Below, one piece after another: positions 1 through 9,521 of a stretch of 64,000 nucleotides of DNA. Each line of letters starts with the position of its first letter. Positions within the stretch are counted from its first letter, which is position 1. Where the stretch lies: contig CAWBXZ010000001.1 of the NCBI GenBank assembly GCA_963792855.1, positions 326,155 through 390,154 of the forward strand, given 5' to 3'. The translations under genes and the position numbers were made by a program. The notes under the pieces are model-generated. The model saw only the letters and a program-made list of their open reading frames with translations. It ran no database searches and was not told where the DNA came from. This DNA is from SG8-40 sp963792855 (GTDB lineage Bacteria > Pseudomonadota > Gammaproteobacteria > Burkholderiales > Eutrophovitaceae).

Positions 1-1
1 G

Positions 2-508
2 GAAGCGACCGCTGCCGCGCACCCCGATTTGCACCAGGCTTTGTTTGCTCTCAGCGAGCGCACCGGGGCGCAACGAATCGCGATGGTGCACGGCGATGTC
101 AGTCCGAAGAATATCCTCCTCGGCCCGAACGGCCCCGTCTTCCTCGATGCCGAATGCGCCTGTATGGGTGATCCTGCGTTCGACCTGGCGTTCTGTCTCA
201 ATCACCTGTTGTTGAAGTCACTGTGGAACCCCGCAGCGCGGGGGGCATTTGGTGCGTGTTTCACGGCGTTGGCCGATGCGTATCTCGGCGAGGTCGACTG
301 GGAACCGGTCCAGTCGCTCGAAGCGCGCGCCGCCAGTCTGCTGCCCGCACTGTTGCTGGCGCGCGTGGATGGCAAATCCCCGGTTGAATACATCGAAACA
401 GAGACGCAGCGCGCGCATGTGCGTAACTGCGCGCGCCCGTTAATCGAAGAGCCTCCGGCAACGCTTGCCGAGGTGCTGGACGCATGGAACAAGGAGCTTG
501 AAACGTGA
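2..508 (+). CDS. Phosphotransferase family protein (APH/choline-kinase fold), 5' end cut by the window
   Basis: The reading frame is open from the first bases, so the N-terminal lobe lies outside the window. What remains is the C-terminal kinase lobe. It has the catalytic-loop motif HGDVSPKNIL (H-x-D-x4-N) and, about 20 residues later, the metal-binding segment LDAECACMGDPAFDLA, both typical of aminoglycoside phosphotransferase-like small-molecule kinases. The substrate cannot be told from this fragment. The TGA stop overlaps the GTG start of the enolase paralogue (GTGA), so the two are translationally coupled and probably act on the same phosphorylated metabolite; that last point is inference. 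Confidence 0.85.
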   Translation, partial: EATAAAHPDLHQALFALSERTGAQRIAMVHGDVSPKNILLGPNGPVFLDAECACMGDPAFDLAFCLNHLLLKSLWNPAARGAFGACFTALADAYLGEVDWEPVQSLEARAASLLPALLLARVDGKSPVEYIETETQRAHVRNCARPLIEEPPATLAEVLDAWNKELET

Positions 509-1801
509 AAACACTGATTCAATCCGTTACCGGCCGACGCCTCTGGGACTCTCGTGGCCGTCCCACGGTTGAGGCCGAGATCACTTTGCAGGGCGGTGCG
601 CGTGGCAGGGCAATTGCCCCGGCCGGCGCGTCGACCGGCGCAGCCGAGGCGATCGACCTGCGCGATGGGGGAGAGTCCTTCGGCGGCAACGATGTGCAAA
701 CCGCAGTGAATGCCGTCAATGGCGAAATCGCGCAGCTGCTCGCCGGGCGTGATGCCGTCGATCAGGCCGGGGCAGACGCAGCAATGATTGCGCTCGACGG
801 TACGCCGAACAAGGCGCGTCTGGGTGGCAACGCGCTCGTTGCGACGTCGATGGCGATTGCGCATGCGGCCGCCGCTGCCAACGAGATGCCGCTATGGCGT
901 TATCTCGGCGGCGAACGTGAGGACTTTCATCTGCCGTTGCCCGAGATCCAGATATTCGGCGGCGGCGCGCATGCCGGGCGCCGCGTCGATGTGCAGGACT
1001 TCATGGTCATCGCCGTGGGTGCGACTGACTATGCGCAATCGCTCGAATGGGTTGCCGAGGTCTACCGGGCGGCTGGTGCGCTCATGGGGGAGGCCGGATT
1101 GCTGCAGGGCGTAGCGGACGAGGGCGGTTTCTGGCCAGCGTTTGACAGCAACGAAAAAGCACTCGACTTTCTGGTGCGGGCAATTGAACGTGCCGGCTAT
1201 ACCCCGGGGCAGGACATCGGGATTTCCCTGGACATTGCGGCGTCCGATTTTGGCAAGAACGGGCGCTACACGCTCGCAAGGGATGGTCGTGCAGTGGATT
1301 CCGACGGTCTGTGCGAGATGCTGCTGGGCTGGCTTGCACGCTACCCGATCGTGTCGATCGAGGATCCGCTCGGAGAGGATGACCCGGATGGGATGACGCG
1401 ATTTACCCGGGCCGCGGGTACGGGCGTCGAGGTTGTCGCAGATGACTTCATATGCACGGGCGCCGCGCGCATCGAGCGTGCCGCAAGTCTCGGCGCATGC
1501 AACACGGCGTTGATCAAACCCAATCAGGCCGGCACGCTGAGCGAGGCGCGTGCCGCGCTCGACGCTGCCCGAATCGCCGGATGGGAAAGCATTGTCTCGG
1601 CACGCTCGGGTGAAACCGAAGACGTCACGATCGTGCATCTGGCCGTTGGCTGGGGCGTGAAGCAACTCAAGGTCGGATCGTTTTCCCGCTCGGAGCGTAT
1701 GGCGAAATGGAATGAGGGGTCTACGCATTGCCGAGGCACTTGGTCAGCGCGGCGGCCGGCTAGCGCCGAGAGACTCGTTCCCGTGGGGAAAGCCCGGTTA
1801 A
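505..1801 (+). CDS. Enolase (phosphopyruvate hydratase) paralogue, one-base frameshift near the C-terminus
   Basis: Full-length enolase-family protein (about 431 aa after correction). The GTG start overlaps the upstream stop, with AAGGAG at 491-496 as RBS. Family motifs are VADEGGF, ISLDIAASDF, IEDPLGEDD, VADDF, IKPNQAG and SGETED, so the Asp/Glu metal ligands and both lysines are present. However, the segment reading SHRSGE in housekeeping enolase reads SARSGE here, so the catalytic loop His is Ala. The frame is lost at a GGGG run (1716-1719). Dropping one G restores an enolase-like end (NEGLRIAEALGQ, stop at 1799-1801). The unedited frame runs to 2043 with a non-enolase tail. Context and the lost His suggest a specialised role rather than glycolysis; the shift may be a sequencing error. 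Confidence 0.8.
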
Positions 1802-2044
1802 GCATTCGTGACGTTGCCAGGCCTTGCCGTCCAGGCGCAGGATTTTCCCCGTTCCATTCATTGCGCGTTGCACGAATCGGCATGCACAATGGATCATTCG
1901 CCCGGAATGCCGTGATCTCGACGCTCCGATATCACTCGTTATCGTTTGACGGTGCCGGACAACCGCTCGTGTTGATTGACATCAGCGACCGCGGTTCAGC
2001 ACCGCTTCACAATGAACTTCTTATACGGAAGAAAAAGGCCTGAA

Positions 2045-2848
2045 ATGCTCAAGAGACTGGTACGTATTGGGGTGCTGGCCATTACGGCAGCAAGCGTTGG
2101 CGTCATCTCCGCTGGCTCCGCGAGCGCTGCAGACGGAGATGATCAGGACAAGTGGCGGTTTGAAGTCACTCCCTATCTGTTTGCATCGGGCTTGAATGGA
2201 ACGCTGGGATTGCGGGGCATCGAGGCGGACGTCGATATGAGTTTTGGCGACATATGGGACCGGCTCGATAAAGCTTTCATGCTGTATGCCAGCGCGCAGA
2301 AAGGCGACTGGGTCTTCGCGTTTGACGGAATGTATGTCGAGCTGGGGGGTGAGCGGGCGTCTTCTTGGCAAGGGCCGCTTGGCAATAGCAATTCCGCGCA
2401 GCTGACTGTGGACATGACGCAGGAGATCTATTCACTGGAAGCGGGACGAAAAGTGTGGGGCGAAGAACGTCGCCGGCTGGATCTGGTGGGAGTAGCACGC
2501 TACACGATGCTCGAATCCAGCCTGAATCTGGCGTTGACTACCGGGTCACCGTTACTCCCGGACGGATCGCGTTTGGTCAGCGGTGAATTCGACTGGTGGG
2601 ATGCCGCGATCGGCTTAAGGTATCTCGCGCCGCTTAGTGAAAAATGGGACCTCGTCGGTTATGCGGATGTCGGAGCCGGCGGATCAGACTTGACCTACCA
2701 GTTGCTGGCCGGCGTGAACTGGCAGTTCAGCAGGACTTTTAGCGGCAAGTTTGGATACCGCTATTTCTACCAGGATTACAGCAAGGATACGTTCGAATGG
2801 GACATGGCCATGAGCGGGGTCTTTGCAGGACTGGGGATCAGGTGGTGA
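2045..2848 (+). CDS. Predicted outer-membrane beta-barrel protein
   Basis: About 267 aa from ATG 2045, chosen because it starts a clean signal peptide (MLKRLVRIGV, hydrophobic core, cleavage near SASAADG) and has an AAGG-like RBS just upstream; in-frame ATGs upstream give an unlikely leader. The mature part alternates polar and aromatic residues (WRFEVTPYLFASGLNG, FDWWDAAIGLRYL, GKFGYRYFYQDYS) and ends in an aromatic residue (GLGIRW), as barrel strands do. It looks like an OmpW/OmpA-like or porin-fold surface protein. I do not recognise a specific family or ligand. It stands alone between the enolase paralogue and an oxidoreductase gene. Confidence 0.7.
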   Translation: MLKRLVRIGVLAITAASVGVISAGSASAADGDDQDKWRFEVTPYLFASGLNGTLGLRGIEADVDMSFGDIWDRLDKAFMLYASAQKGDWVFAFDGMYVELGGERASSWQGPLGNSNSAQLTVDMTQEIYSLEAGRKVWGEERRRLDLVGVARYTMLESSLNLALTTGSPLLPDGSRLVSGEFDWWDAAIGLRYLAPLSEKWDLVGYADVGAGGSDLTYQLLAGVNWQFSRTFSGKFGYRYFYQDYSKDTFEWDMAMSGVFAGLGIRW

Positions 2849-3117
2849 TATTTCGGTCCGGGGTCCCGGGACGCACGGCCGTGCGCCGGAAGTGAAGTAT
2901 TGCGGACGCGGTCGGCACGCCTTTCATTCCCGGTTTGCCTGCAAGGGCGGCAATGCCCGGGTGCGATACGGCAGTCCAGACCGCCATACCCTGTCGACCT
3001 GATCGCAACGCCGCGGTTCGTCGTTAGCCGCCGCTTGCGCTTGTCGGTGTGGGTGCGGCGCAGAAGCAGGCGCCAGCCTTCACGGACGATCTGCGGGCCA
3101 AGGAATCAGGTGAGCGG

Positions 3118-4125
3118 ATGAAACCGGTAGTGTGGGGCATTATCAGTACGGCCAAAATCGGGCGCGAGCGCGTCGTGCCCGGGATGAAGAAAAGCCGTTT
3201 GCTTGAAATCCGCGCCATTGCTTCCCGCACGCAGGCTGCGGCGCAAACGGCTGCCGATGCGCTCGGCATTCCCAACGCCTACGGGTCATACGAGGCGCTG
3301 CTCGAAGATCCCGAAATCGAGGCGGTGTATAACCCGTTACCCAATCACCTGCACGTGCCGGTTACGTTGCAGGCGGCGAAAGCGGGCAAGCACGTATTGT
3401 GTGAGAAGCCCATTGCGCTGACGGCGAAGGAGGCGCAGTCGCTTCGCGACGTTGCTGGCCAGGTGCTTGTTGCCGAAGCATTCATGGTGCGGTTTCATCC
3501 GCAATGGGTGCGGGCACGCGAACTCGTGTCCGAGGGACGCATCGGCGCGCTTCGCGCCGTGCAAATGATCTTCGGCTACAACAATGTCGACCCCGCCAAT
3601 GTTCGCAACAAGGCTGACATCGGCGGTGGCGGACTCTACGACATCGGTTGCTACGCGGTGGTGGCAGGTCGGTTTTTCTTCGCTGCCGAACCGGTGCGCG
3701 GGATCTCGCTCATCGACCGCGACCCGGCATTCGGTACGGACCGCCTTACCAGTGCGTTGGTCGATTTCGGGGGCGGCCGGCGGCTCGATTTCACGGTGTC
3801 GACGCAGATGGCACCGCAGCAGCGTATCCAGTTGTGTGGCACCAGCGGGCGGATTGAGTTGCCCATTCCGGTGAATCCGCCGCAGGGAGGAGCGACACGC
3901 ATCCATATCGACGACTGCTCGTCTCTCGAAGGTTCGGGCATCGTGACCGAGCGAATTCCTGACAGTGACCACTTCATGCTTCAGGGCGAGGCATTCTCGC
4001 GCGCCGTGCGCGGAGAAACGCCATTGGCATTTGGGTTGGAGGACGCCATTGCCAACATGCGGGTGATCGACGCATTGTTTCGCTCCGAGAAGAGCGGGCG
4101 TTGGGAAGCGATCGGGAGCGAATGA
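3118..4125 (+). CDS. Gfo/Idh/MocA family NAD(P)-dependent oxidoreductase
   Basis: 335 aa from ATG 3118 (preceded by AGGTGAGCGG); an upstream in-frame start adds residues that do not resemble the family. The N-terminal Rossmann segment (WGIISTAKIGRERVVPG) is followed by the hallmark dinucleotide/substrate loop CEKPIAL. The second domain carries GGGGLYDIGCYAV, matching the family's active-site D-x-G-x-Y/H region. Members oxidise or reduce sugars, inositols or related hydroxyls; the substrate is not predictable here. No operon partner is evident, with intergenic gaps on both sides (269 and 216 bp). Confidence 0.88.
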   Translation: MKPVVWGIISTAKIGRERVVPGMKKSRLLEIRAIASRTQAAAQTAADALGIPNAYGSYEALLEDPEIEAVYNPLPNHLHVPVTLQAAKAGKHVLCEKPIALTAKEAQSLRDVAGQVLVAEAFMVRFHPQWVRARELVSEGRIGALRAVQMIFGYNNVDPANVRNKADIGGGGLYDIGCYAVVAGRFFFAAEPVRGISLIDRDPAFGTDRLTSALVDFGGGRRLDFTVSTQMAPQQRIQLCGTSGRIELPIPVNPPQGGATRIHIDDCSSLEGSGIVTERIPDSDHFMLQGEAFSRAVRGETPLAFGLEDAIANMRVIDALFRSEKSGRWEAIGSE

Positions 4126-4341
4126 AGTCACTTTTGGGTCATCGATAGTTTTTCCTGTCGCCTCACGTGCGCTGCCGGGTTGCTTGGTGTGGCGCGTGTG
4201 ATGAGCAGAGCGATGACCGGCTTGGGCTGGCTGGCGGCCGGTGTCGGCAGGCCGATACAGCATCGGCATGCCGACGGGATCCCACCCGGGCCTGCCCACG
4301 CTATAGTTGACGCGAAGGAATGATTTCGGGAGAAAAGATCA

Positions 4342-5421
4342 GTGGCTTACTTCACCAAACGCTACCATCCGCCGGGGACATCACCGGGAACGCTGACCCC
4401 GCATCGGGCGGGTCCGCCGGTGCCACTCACTATTTCACTGATCGACTACACGGCAACCGGGTTTCGCGAGAAATCACTGGCCACGTTCGAGGAATGCCGA
4501 CCTTACCTGGAGAAGGACTCGGTTACATGGATTCATGTCCAGGGGGATGCGGTGCCGGATACCATGCGTGAGCTCGGACAACTCTTCGGCTTGCATCCGC
4601 TCGCCCTGGAGGACGTCATCAACACCGGGCAGCGGCCCAAAGTGGATGAATACGATGCGCAACTGTTCGTCGTCATGGCGCATCCGTTGGTCGATGATGA
4701 TGGCGAGAATACGAGCGTTCAACAGCTCAGCCTGTTTCTGGGGCGAAATTTCGTGATCAGTTTTCATCCTGGCGGCAAGGACCCGTTTGATCCGGTGCGC
4801 AAGCGTTTACGCGACCAGGCCGGGCGCATGCGTGAGCGCGGCGCGGACTATCTTCTCTATGCGTTGATCGATCTGGTAATCGACGACGGATTTCCCGTGC
4901 TCGAGTGGCTTGGGGATGAAATCGAGGAACTCGAAGAGGAGATGCTGGAAACGCCCACCAGCGGCAATTTGCGCCGGCTCCATGAAATCAAGAGAACGTT
5001 GATATTGTTGCGCCGGCTGCTGTGGCCGCAGCGCGAAGTGATTAGCCGCCTGGTACATGGCGACGACGTACATGTCTCGGACGAAACAAAGGTCTATCTC
5101 AGGGATTGCCATGATCACACGATACAGATCATGGATTTGCTCGAATCCTACCGGGATATGGCGACCGGGTTGCTCGACGTCTACCTCTCCAGTGTCAGTT
5201 ATCGCTTGAATGAAATCATGCGGGTGCTGACGGTGATCGCTACGATATTCATCCCGTTGACGTTCATTGTCGGCGTCTACGGAATGAATTTCGCAAATGA
5301 CAAGAGTCCATGGGCGATGCCGGAACTGCACTGGTACTACGGGTATCCGCTGGTGTGGTTGTTCATGATCGCGGTCGCCGGCGGCATGTTGCTCTATTTC
5401 CGACGGCGAAAATGGTTCTGA
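4342..5421 (+). CDS. corA: Magnesium/cobalt transporter CorA
   Basis: 359 aa, GTG start at 4342 with GGGAG about 10 bases upstream. A long soluble N-terminal funnel domain (to about residue 290, with acidic coiled stretches such as EIEELEEEM) is followed by two C-terminal membrane helices. The first (VLTVIATIFIPLTFIVG) ends in the diagnostic YGMNF selectivity motif; the second is YPLVWLFMIAVAGGMLLYF, with a basic tail RRRKWF. CorA forms a homopentameric inner-membrane channel for Mg2+ and can pass Co2+ or Ni2+. It is monocistronic here. Confidence 0.95.
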   Translation: MAYFTKRYHPPGTSPGTLTPHRAGPPVPLTISLIDYTATGFREKSLATFEECRPYLEKDSVTWIHVQGDAVPDTMRELGQLFGLHPLALEDVINTGQRPKVDEYDAQLFVVMAHPLVDDDGENTSVQQLSLFLGRNFVISFHPGGKDPFDPVRKRLRDQAGRMRERGADYLLYALIDLVIDDGFPVLEWLGDEIEELEEEMLETPTSGNLRRLHEIKRTLILLRRLLWPQREVISRLVHGDDVHVSDETKVYLRDCHDHTIQIMDLLESYRDMATGLLDVYLSSVSYRLNEIMRVLTVIATIFIPLTFIVGVYGMNFANDKSPWAMPELHWYYGYPLVWLFMIAVAGGMLLYFRRRKWF

Positions 5422-5753
5422 TTCTGCCGCGGCAAACGCCATCCCGAACCTGGGATCGCGACACGCATCGAATGCACCGCGCACCCGCGTGGACTGGGGT
5501 GTCCGGTGGCGTCAGGGCGGGTTGCGCTTGCGCAGCGGGCCGCGATGAATCCGGGCGCGATCACCATTCCTGCCGCATTGCACCAGGAGCACGAGACGCG
5601 ATTCGCCGAGGCGCCGAATCAATTTCCCGGTGACCCGGGTGGCGGAAACCGGCCGCAGCGCGTCAGTGAAGAACGGGTAACAGGCGCACCCTGCGAGAAA
5701 AAGTCGCACGAACTTTCGCATTGCTGAACCGCGACCACGCGGGCAGCGGAACG
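5422..5753. other. Intergenic region after corA
   Basis: No convincing gene. A 69-codon minus-strand reading frame at 5512-5721 begins MRKFVRLFLAGC and could be a tiny lipoprotein, but it has no recognisable homologue, an arginine-rich end and no clear RBS, so I do not call it. Confidence 0.4.
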
Positions 5754-6125
5754 CTAAACCGGATCGAGCCGCCAGGCGGGTGAATTCATGCACTCGTCCA
5801 CGAATTCGATTTCATGGCGACGAGGTGGTTGCGGTGCATCAAACACGCGTGCTGCGGCATCGGTCAGCAGTTTCTCGTCGTGCTCGTTATACACAAACCA
5901 GCGCAGTTGCGTCGGAAACGCCTGAATTGCTACGAGATCGTCTGCTAGCCTGGACATGAAAAAGTCCCGTGAAATGCCGTTATCACGAGACAATGCTGCG
6001 TTGCGAATGAACTCGCCGGCTTCCCGGCATTCTTCAAAAGGGTGGGGTCGTACCGCAGTTTCTTCCGCGGAAACGTTATTGACGAATACTGCTGCGACGC
6101 CGGCGATTATCAGAGATGCGCGCAT
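5754..6125 (-). CDS. Small exported protein of unknown function
   Basis: 123 aa from the ATG at 6125, which has AGGTTAAGG upstream and starts a clear signal peptide (MRASLIIAGVAAVFVNNVSAEE). An upstream start would place the signal in the interior. The mature protein of about 100 aa has two cysteines (EECREAGEF near the start and DECMNSPAW near the end) that could form a disulphide, and no motif I recognise. Divergent from the small exported gene at 6402. Confidence 0.6.
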   Translation of the reverse strand: MRASLIIAGVAAVFVNNVSAEETAVRPHPFEECREAGEFIRNAALSRDNGISRDFFMSRLADDLVAIQAFPTQLRWFVYNEHDEKLLTDAAARVFDAPQPPRRHEIEFVDECMNSPAWRLDPV

Positions 6126-6401
6126 CCTTAACCTCGCTTTCTTTTTGCGATGACCGCAATTAGAAAATACACCGCTTGCCAATTGCATTCGAGAGGAATT
6201 TTGTCGTTTGCTACACTTGAGCTTATGTCCAGCTACAAGAAAATTGGAGCATCAACAATGCCTGCGCAAAATGGGGCGGCCACCCGGTGGCAAATTCGCT
6301 GCACTGCGCAAGACCGAAGCCGTGCGTCCCAGTGGCTGTTGACGAGGACAATGCCTGACGCTGTTCGGAGTGACGTTCTTCACGCGCCTGCCACTATTTT
6401 C

Positions 6402-6662
6402 ATGAAATCGATCGAATGTCTCGTGGTGTTGTGGCTGAGCATCGCGCCCGCCTGGACCTTCGCTGCGCAGGATGCGGCAATAGAAGCACAGGAAGGGGAT
6501 ATCGAACACTGGATCGAGTATTACAAAAAGGAGCGCGGCGGCAGTAACGAAACGGTTACTACGGAATCGCCTGCGCCGGCGGCCGAGGCTTCAGGCGCAG
6601 GCGAAGGGAAACCGGATGAACGGAGTGACCAGGCTCCGTCAAGCGGGTCAGACAATCATTGA
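6402..6662 (+). CDS. Possible small exported protein
   Basis: 86 aa from ATG 6402: a signal-like N-terminus (MKSIECLVVLWLSIAPAWTFAAQ) then an acidic, low-complexity mature part (IEHWIEYYKKERG followed by an Ala/Glu/Ser/Pro-rich tail). No good RBS is visible, and the frame stays open upstream to 6150 with sequence that does not look coding. Function unknown. Confidence 0.4.
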   Translation: MKSIECLVVLWLSIAPAWTFAAQDAAIEAQEGDIEHWIEYYKKERGGSNETVTTESPAPAAEASGAGEGKPDERSDQAPSSGSDNH

Positions 6663-7311
6663 ACCGTGTTGGCTGCCCCGGTTGCGCACCCGGCCTGTCT
6701 CGTCAGACGCAGTTCACACAAACGGCTCCCGTTACCGTGAAACCCCTTGAGAGTTTGCGTGCGAGAAAGACTGCATCAGAGAGACGTTTTTAAAAAAGTT
6801 TTTCGATCAATGCTACGGCAGCCTCTTAACAATATGAATTAAATGAGAAAAATAAACTTCACGTTTTGTCAGATTTGATATTTCCCGCAGCCTTGTCTAG
6901 ATTGCGATCTGCATGACGCGGCTTTGTGTGCCGGTTGAAGGATTTTCCGGTTCGCAATTCCACAACTTGCATGTCTTCGTAAACTGCCAGTTTGGATAAG
7001 CCGCTTCGAAGTTGTCTGTTGCGCCCTGTTGTTCTTGGCTGGTCAGGCTCGCTATTTACCTCCCTTTTGGCGGCCCCGGTCGGGTCTCCACGCCAGTGGG
7101 GCCCCCATGGCAAACGCGCAGGCAGGAGTCGGGTTTCGCAGTTTCAGTGCGCAACACAGTGCCGCATATGACCAGAATGCGTGCGCGACAAACGCTCCGG
7201 CATGGCGCCGGAGCGGGTTGCTCAAGGAAGTGCCCGGCTTGCGAAGCGGCTTATCTTTTTTCCCGCTGCGTCTGTTGCCGGTAATCCGTTACCGCCCGGG
7301 TGCCAGTGTGC
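6663..7311. other. Intergenic region, no gene seen
   Basis: About 650 bp between a plus-strand gene and the end of the minus-strand VOC gene. The stretch 6760-6870 is markedly AT-rich (runs of T and A around 6787-6802) in otherwise GC-rich DNA. Short open frames exist in several phases, but none has a plausible start, RBS or recognisable protein. Confidence 0.5.
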
Positions 7312-7704
7312 TCAAGCCGGCCCGGGCTCGGACGCTTCGAAATCGAGCTCGACCTTGGCGCCGTTCGGATCGAAAAAGAACAATTGCCAGGTGCCTGATC
7401 CGGGCAGGTGGCGAAGATCGTATTCGATGTCGCGCGCCTTCAACTTCTCGAGCGTGTCGAGCAGGCCGGTCGCGCTGAATGCCATGTGATCGATGACGCC
7501 GGCGCGCTGCTCGGGCAACGAATCATCGGAAATGATGTGCAGAATGGCTTCGCTGCGCGCCTGTCTCGAGTACATCCATGCGCCCGGAAACTTGAACGGC
7601 GGACGATTGCCCGGCTCCAGATCGAGAAATTCGCGATAGAACTTCACTGTTTCGTCCAGTTGATCGGTAAGGATCGTGAAGTGATTCATTGCAGTTGCCG
7701 GCAT
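7312..7704 (-). CDS. VOC (glyoxalase/dioxygenase superfamily) protein
   Basis: 130 aa from ATG 7704 (MPATAMNHFTILTDQLDET). Two beta-alpha-beta-beta-beta repeats of the vicinal-oxygen-chelate fold are visible. Metal-ligand-like positions are MNHFTIL at the N-terminus, IDHMAFSATG in the middle and KVELDFE at the C-terminus. Such proteins include glyoxalase I, extradiol dioxygenases and resistance proteins; the reaction cannot be assigned. It lies 61 bp downstream of the old-yellow-enzyme gene on the same strand, so probably one transcript. Confidence 0.8.
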   Translation of the reverse strand: MPATAMNHFTILTDQLDETVKFYREFLDLEPGNRPPFKFPGAWMYSRQARSEAILHIISDDSLPEQRAGVIDHMAFSATGLLDTLEKLKARDIEYDLRHLPGSGTWQLFFFDPNGAKVELDFEASEPGPA

Positions 7705-7765
7705 GATGCATTCGCTCCTGTTCGTTGACTGTTTCGTTTGGGGTTCGGCGAGGGCAATATCGTTA

Positions 7766-8926
7766 TCAGGCAGCCGCCTGGTTCCGCTTGTCGCGATCGC
7801 GATCCATCGATTGCTGTCGTTTGTCCAGCCACCAGCCATATTGCTCCGGCCAGGATTCGAAATGTCCCTGGCAGCCCAGTTGTGCTTCGGCATGCAGCGG
7901 CCAGTTCGGATCGTTCAGCACCTCGCGGCCGATTGCGATCAGGTCGGCTTGCTGCGATTGAAGAATTTGCTCCGCTTGCTCCCCATCGAGGATCAGGCCG
8001 ACGGCCATCGTGCTGATGCCCGTGTCACGCCGAATGCGCTCCGCAAACGGCACCTGGAAGCCGGGGCCGCGTTTTACACGAGCTGCGGTTGCCGATCCCA
8101 TCAGTCCGCCGGACGAGCAGTCAACAACATCCACGCCGCGTTCCTTCAGTTCGCTGGCAAGCACAACGCTGTCTTCAATGGTCCAGCCGCCATCGATGCT
8201 GTCGACGGAGGATATGCGCGTGAAAAGTGGCTTGTCCTCCGGCCACACCGCGCGCAATTTTTCGGCGAGTTCCAGCGTGAAGCGCATGCGTCCGGCAAGG
8301 TCACCGCCGTATTCGTCGCTGCGCTTGTTGGTAATCGGAGAGAGAAATTCATGCCCCAGGTAGCCGTGCGCGCTGTGAATCTCGATCACTTCGAATCCGG
8401 CGCGCAAAGCGCGTCCGGCGGCGAGGCACCAGTTATTCTGCAGGCCGTGAATTTCTCTGACGGACAGTTCATGCGGCTTCAACCAGCCTTCGTCGAGCGG
8501 TATCGCGCTCGGAGCGACCACGTCCCAGACGCTTTCGCCGCGTGCGCGGTCGGTATCGTCGAGTGGCCCGTTGCCGTGCCATGGACGCTGCATGGATGCC
8601 TTGCGCCCTGCGTGCGCCAGTTGAATCGCCGCGACCGCACCCTGTGACTTGATGAAAGATACGATGCGTGCAAGTCCCGGCACCTGGTCGTCCGACCAGA
8701 TGCCAATGTCGCCGTGTGTGATGCGGCCATGCGCTTCGATCGCAGCGGCTTCGGTGAATACCAGACCGGCGCCGCCCTGCGCCAGTTTCCCCAGGTGCAC
8801 AAGGTGCCAGTCGTTGACAAGACCGTCCCTCGCCGAGTAGGTGCACATCGGCGAGATGACGATCCGGTTTTTGAGTTTCACGCCGCGCAGCGCGATGGGC
8901 GTGAACAGGAGTGGGCGCGTTGCCAT
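7766..8926 (-). CDS. NADH:flavin oxidoreductase, old yellow enzyme of the YqjM type
   Basis: 386 aa from ATG 8926 (MATRPLLFTPIALRGVKLKN). The FMN-binding TIM barrel carries SPMCTYSA, with the Cys and Tyr that tune the flavin in YqjM-type enzymes, and HSAHGYLGHEFLSP, with the two substrate-binding His region. GSPI-like residues are replaced by ITNKRSDEYGG, the usual OYE sequence. OYEs reduce activated C=C bonds with NAD(P)H. The C-terminus is unusually Gln/Arg/Asp-rich (QQSMDRDRDKRNQ). Likely cotranscribed with the downstream VOC gene. Confidence 0.9.
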   Translation of the reverse strand: MATRPLLFTPIALRGVKLKNRIVISPMCTYSARDGLVNDWHLVHLGKLAQGGAGLVFTEAAAIEAHGRITHGDIGIWSDDQVPGLARIVSFIKSQGAVAAIQLAHAGRKASMQRPWHGNGPLDDTDRARGESVWDVVAPSAIPLDEGWLKPHELSVREIHGLQNNWCLAAGRALRAGFEVIEIHSAHGYLGHEFLSPITNKRSDEYGGDLAGRMRFTLELAEKLRAVWPEDKPLFTRISSVDSIDGGWTIEDSVVLASELKERGVDVVDCSSGGLMGSATAARVKRGPGFQVPFAERIRRDTGISTMAVGLILDGEQAEQILQSQQADLIAIGREVLNDPNWPLHAEAQLGCQGHFESWPEQYGWWLDKRQQSMDRDRDKRNQAAA

Positions 8927-9050
8927 GTTTCCCCTCTGGATAATGGGATGAAACCCGTGCAGGAAACACCGCCCGGGCGAGGATGGCAACTGTAGCGCCG
9001 GAGTTGCCCGCCGGGCAACCCCAAACGCTATATCAGGAGGGGGTCAGACG

Positions 9051-9521
9051 CTAGTTGCGCGGATGGGCGTGCACGTGGTGCAGCGGCTCGATGCGGTGCT
9101 CGTGCACATGACCGTCATCCAGTTCGACCGGGACACGGTTCAGTTGTCCGTGGCGCACTTCGGATTCGGCCATCAGCGTGTTGGCAAACTGCGTGATATC
9201 GGCAGTCGAGCCTTTCAGCAGGACCGTTTCCATGCAGTTTTCATGATCGACACGGGTGTGCATCGTTGAAATCACGATATCGTGATTCGCGTGCTGCAGT
9301 TCCGCCAGGCGTTCCGACAGATCCCGGGCCTTGTGGTTATAGATGTACGACAGGGCGGCGATACAGTACGGCGCTTCCTGGCTGGCAATGCTTGCCGTGG
9401 CCAGTTCGCTTCGTAGCATGTCGCGCACCGCTTCGGAGCGGTTCTGATAACCGCGCTTGCGTAGCAAACTGTCGAACTGATTAGCGAGATCGTCGCTCAG
9501 TGAAATAGTGAACCGTTCCAT
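9051..9521 (-). CDS. nikR: Nickel-responsive regulator NikR
   Basis: 156 aa from ATG 9521 (MERFTISLSDDLANQFD). The N-terminal 45 residues are a ribbon-helix-helix DNA-binding domain (NRSEAVRDMLRSEL). The C-terminal ACT-like domain has the nickel-site signature around HTRVDHENCMETVLLKG, with the His and Cys ligands in place. NikR represses nickel uptake genes when Ni is plentiful. Unusually, the protein ends in a His-rich tail (HVHEHRIEPLHHVHAHPRN) that may bind extra metal. No nickel transporter is adjacent, but the nickel enzyme urease is encoded 15 kb away. Confidence 0.93.
   Translation of the reverse strand: MERFTISLSDDLANQFDSLLRKRGYQNRSEAVRDMLRSELATASIASQEAPYCIAALSYIYNHKARDLSERLAELQHANHDIVISTMHTRVDHENCMETVLLKGSTADITQFANTLMAESEVRHGQLNRVPVELDDGHVHEHRIEPLHHVHAHPRN

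Noticed and set aside
202..864. Long minus-strand open frame overlapping the phosphotransferase and enolase genes
   Set aside because: Antisense shadow in GC-rich DNA; the plus-strand frames encode clear families.
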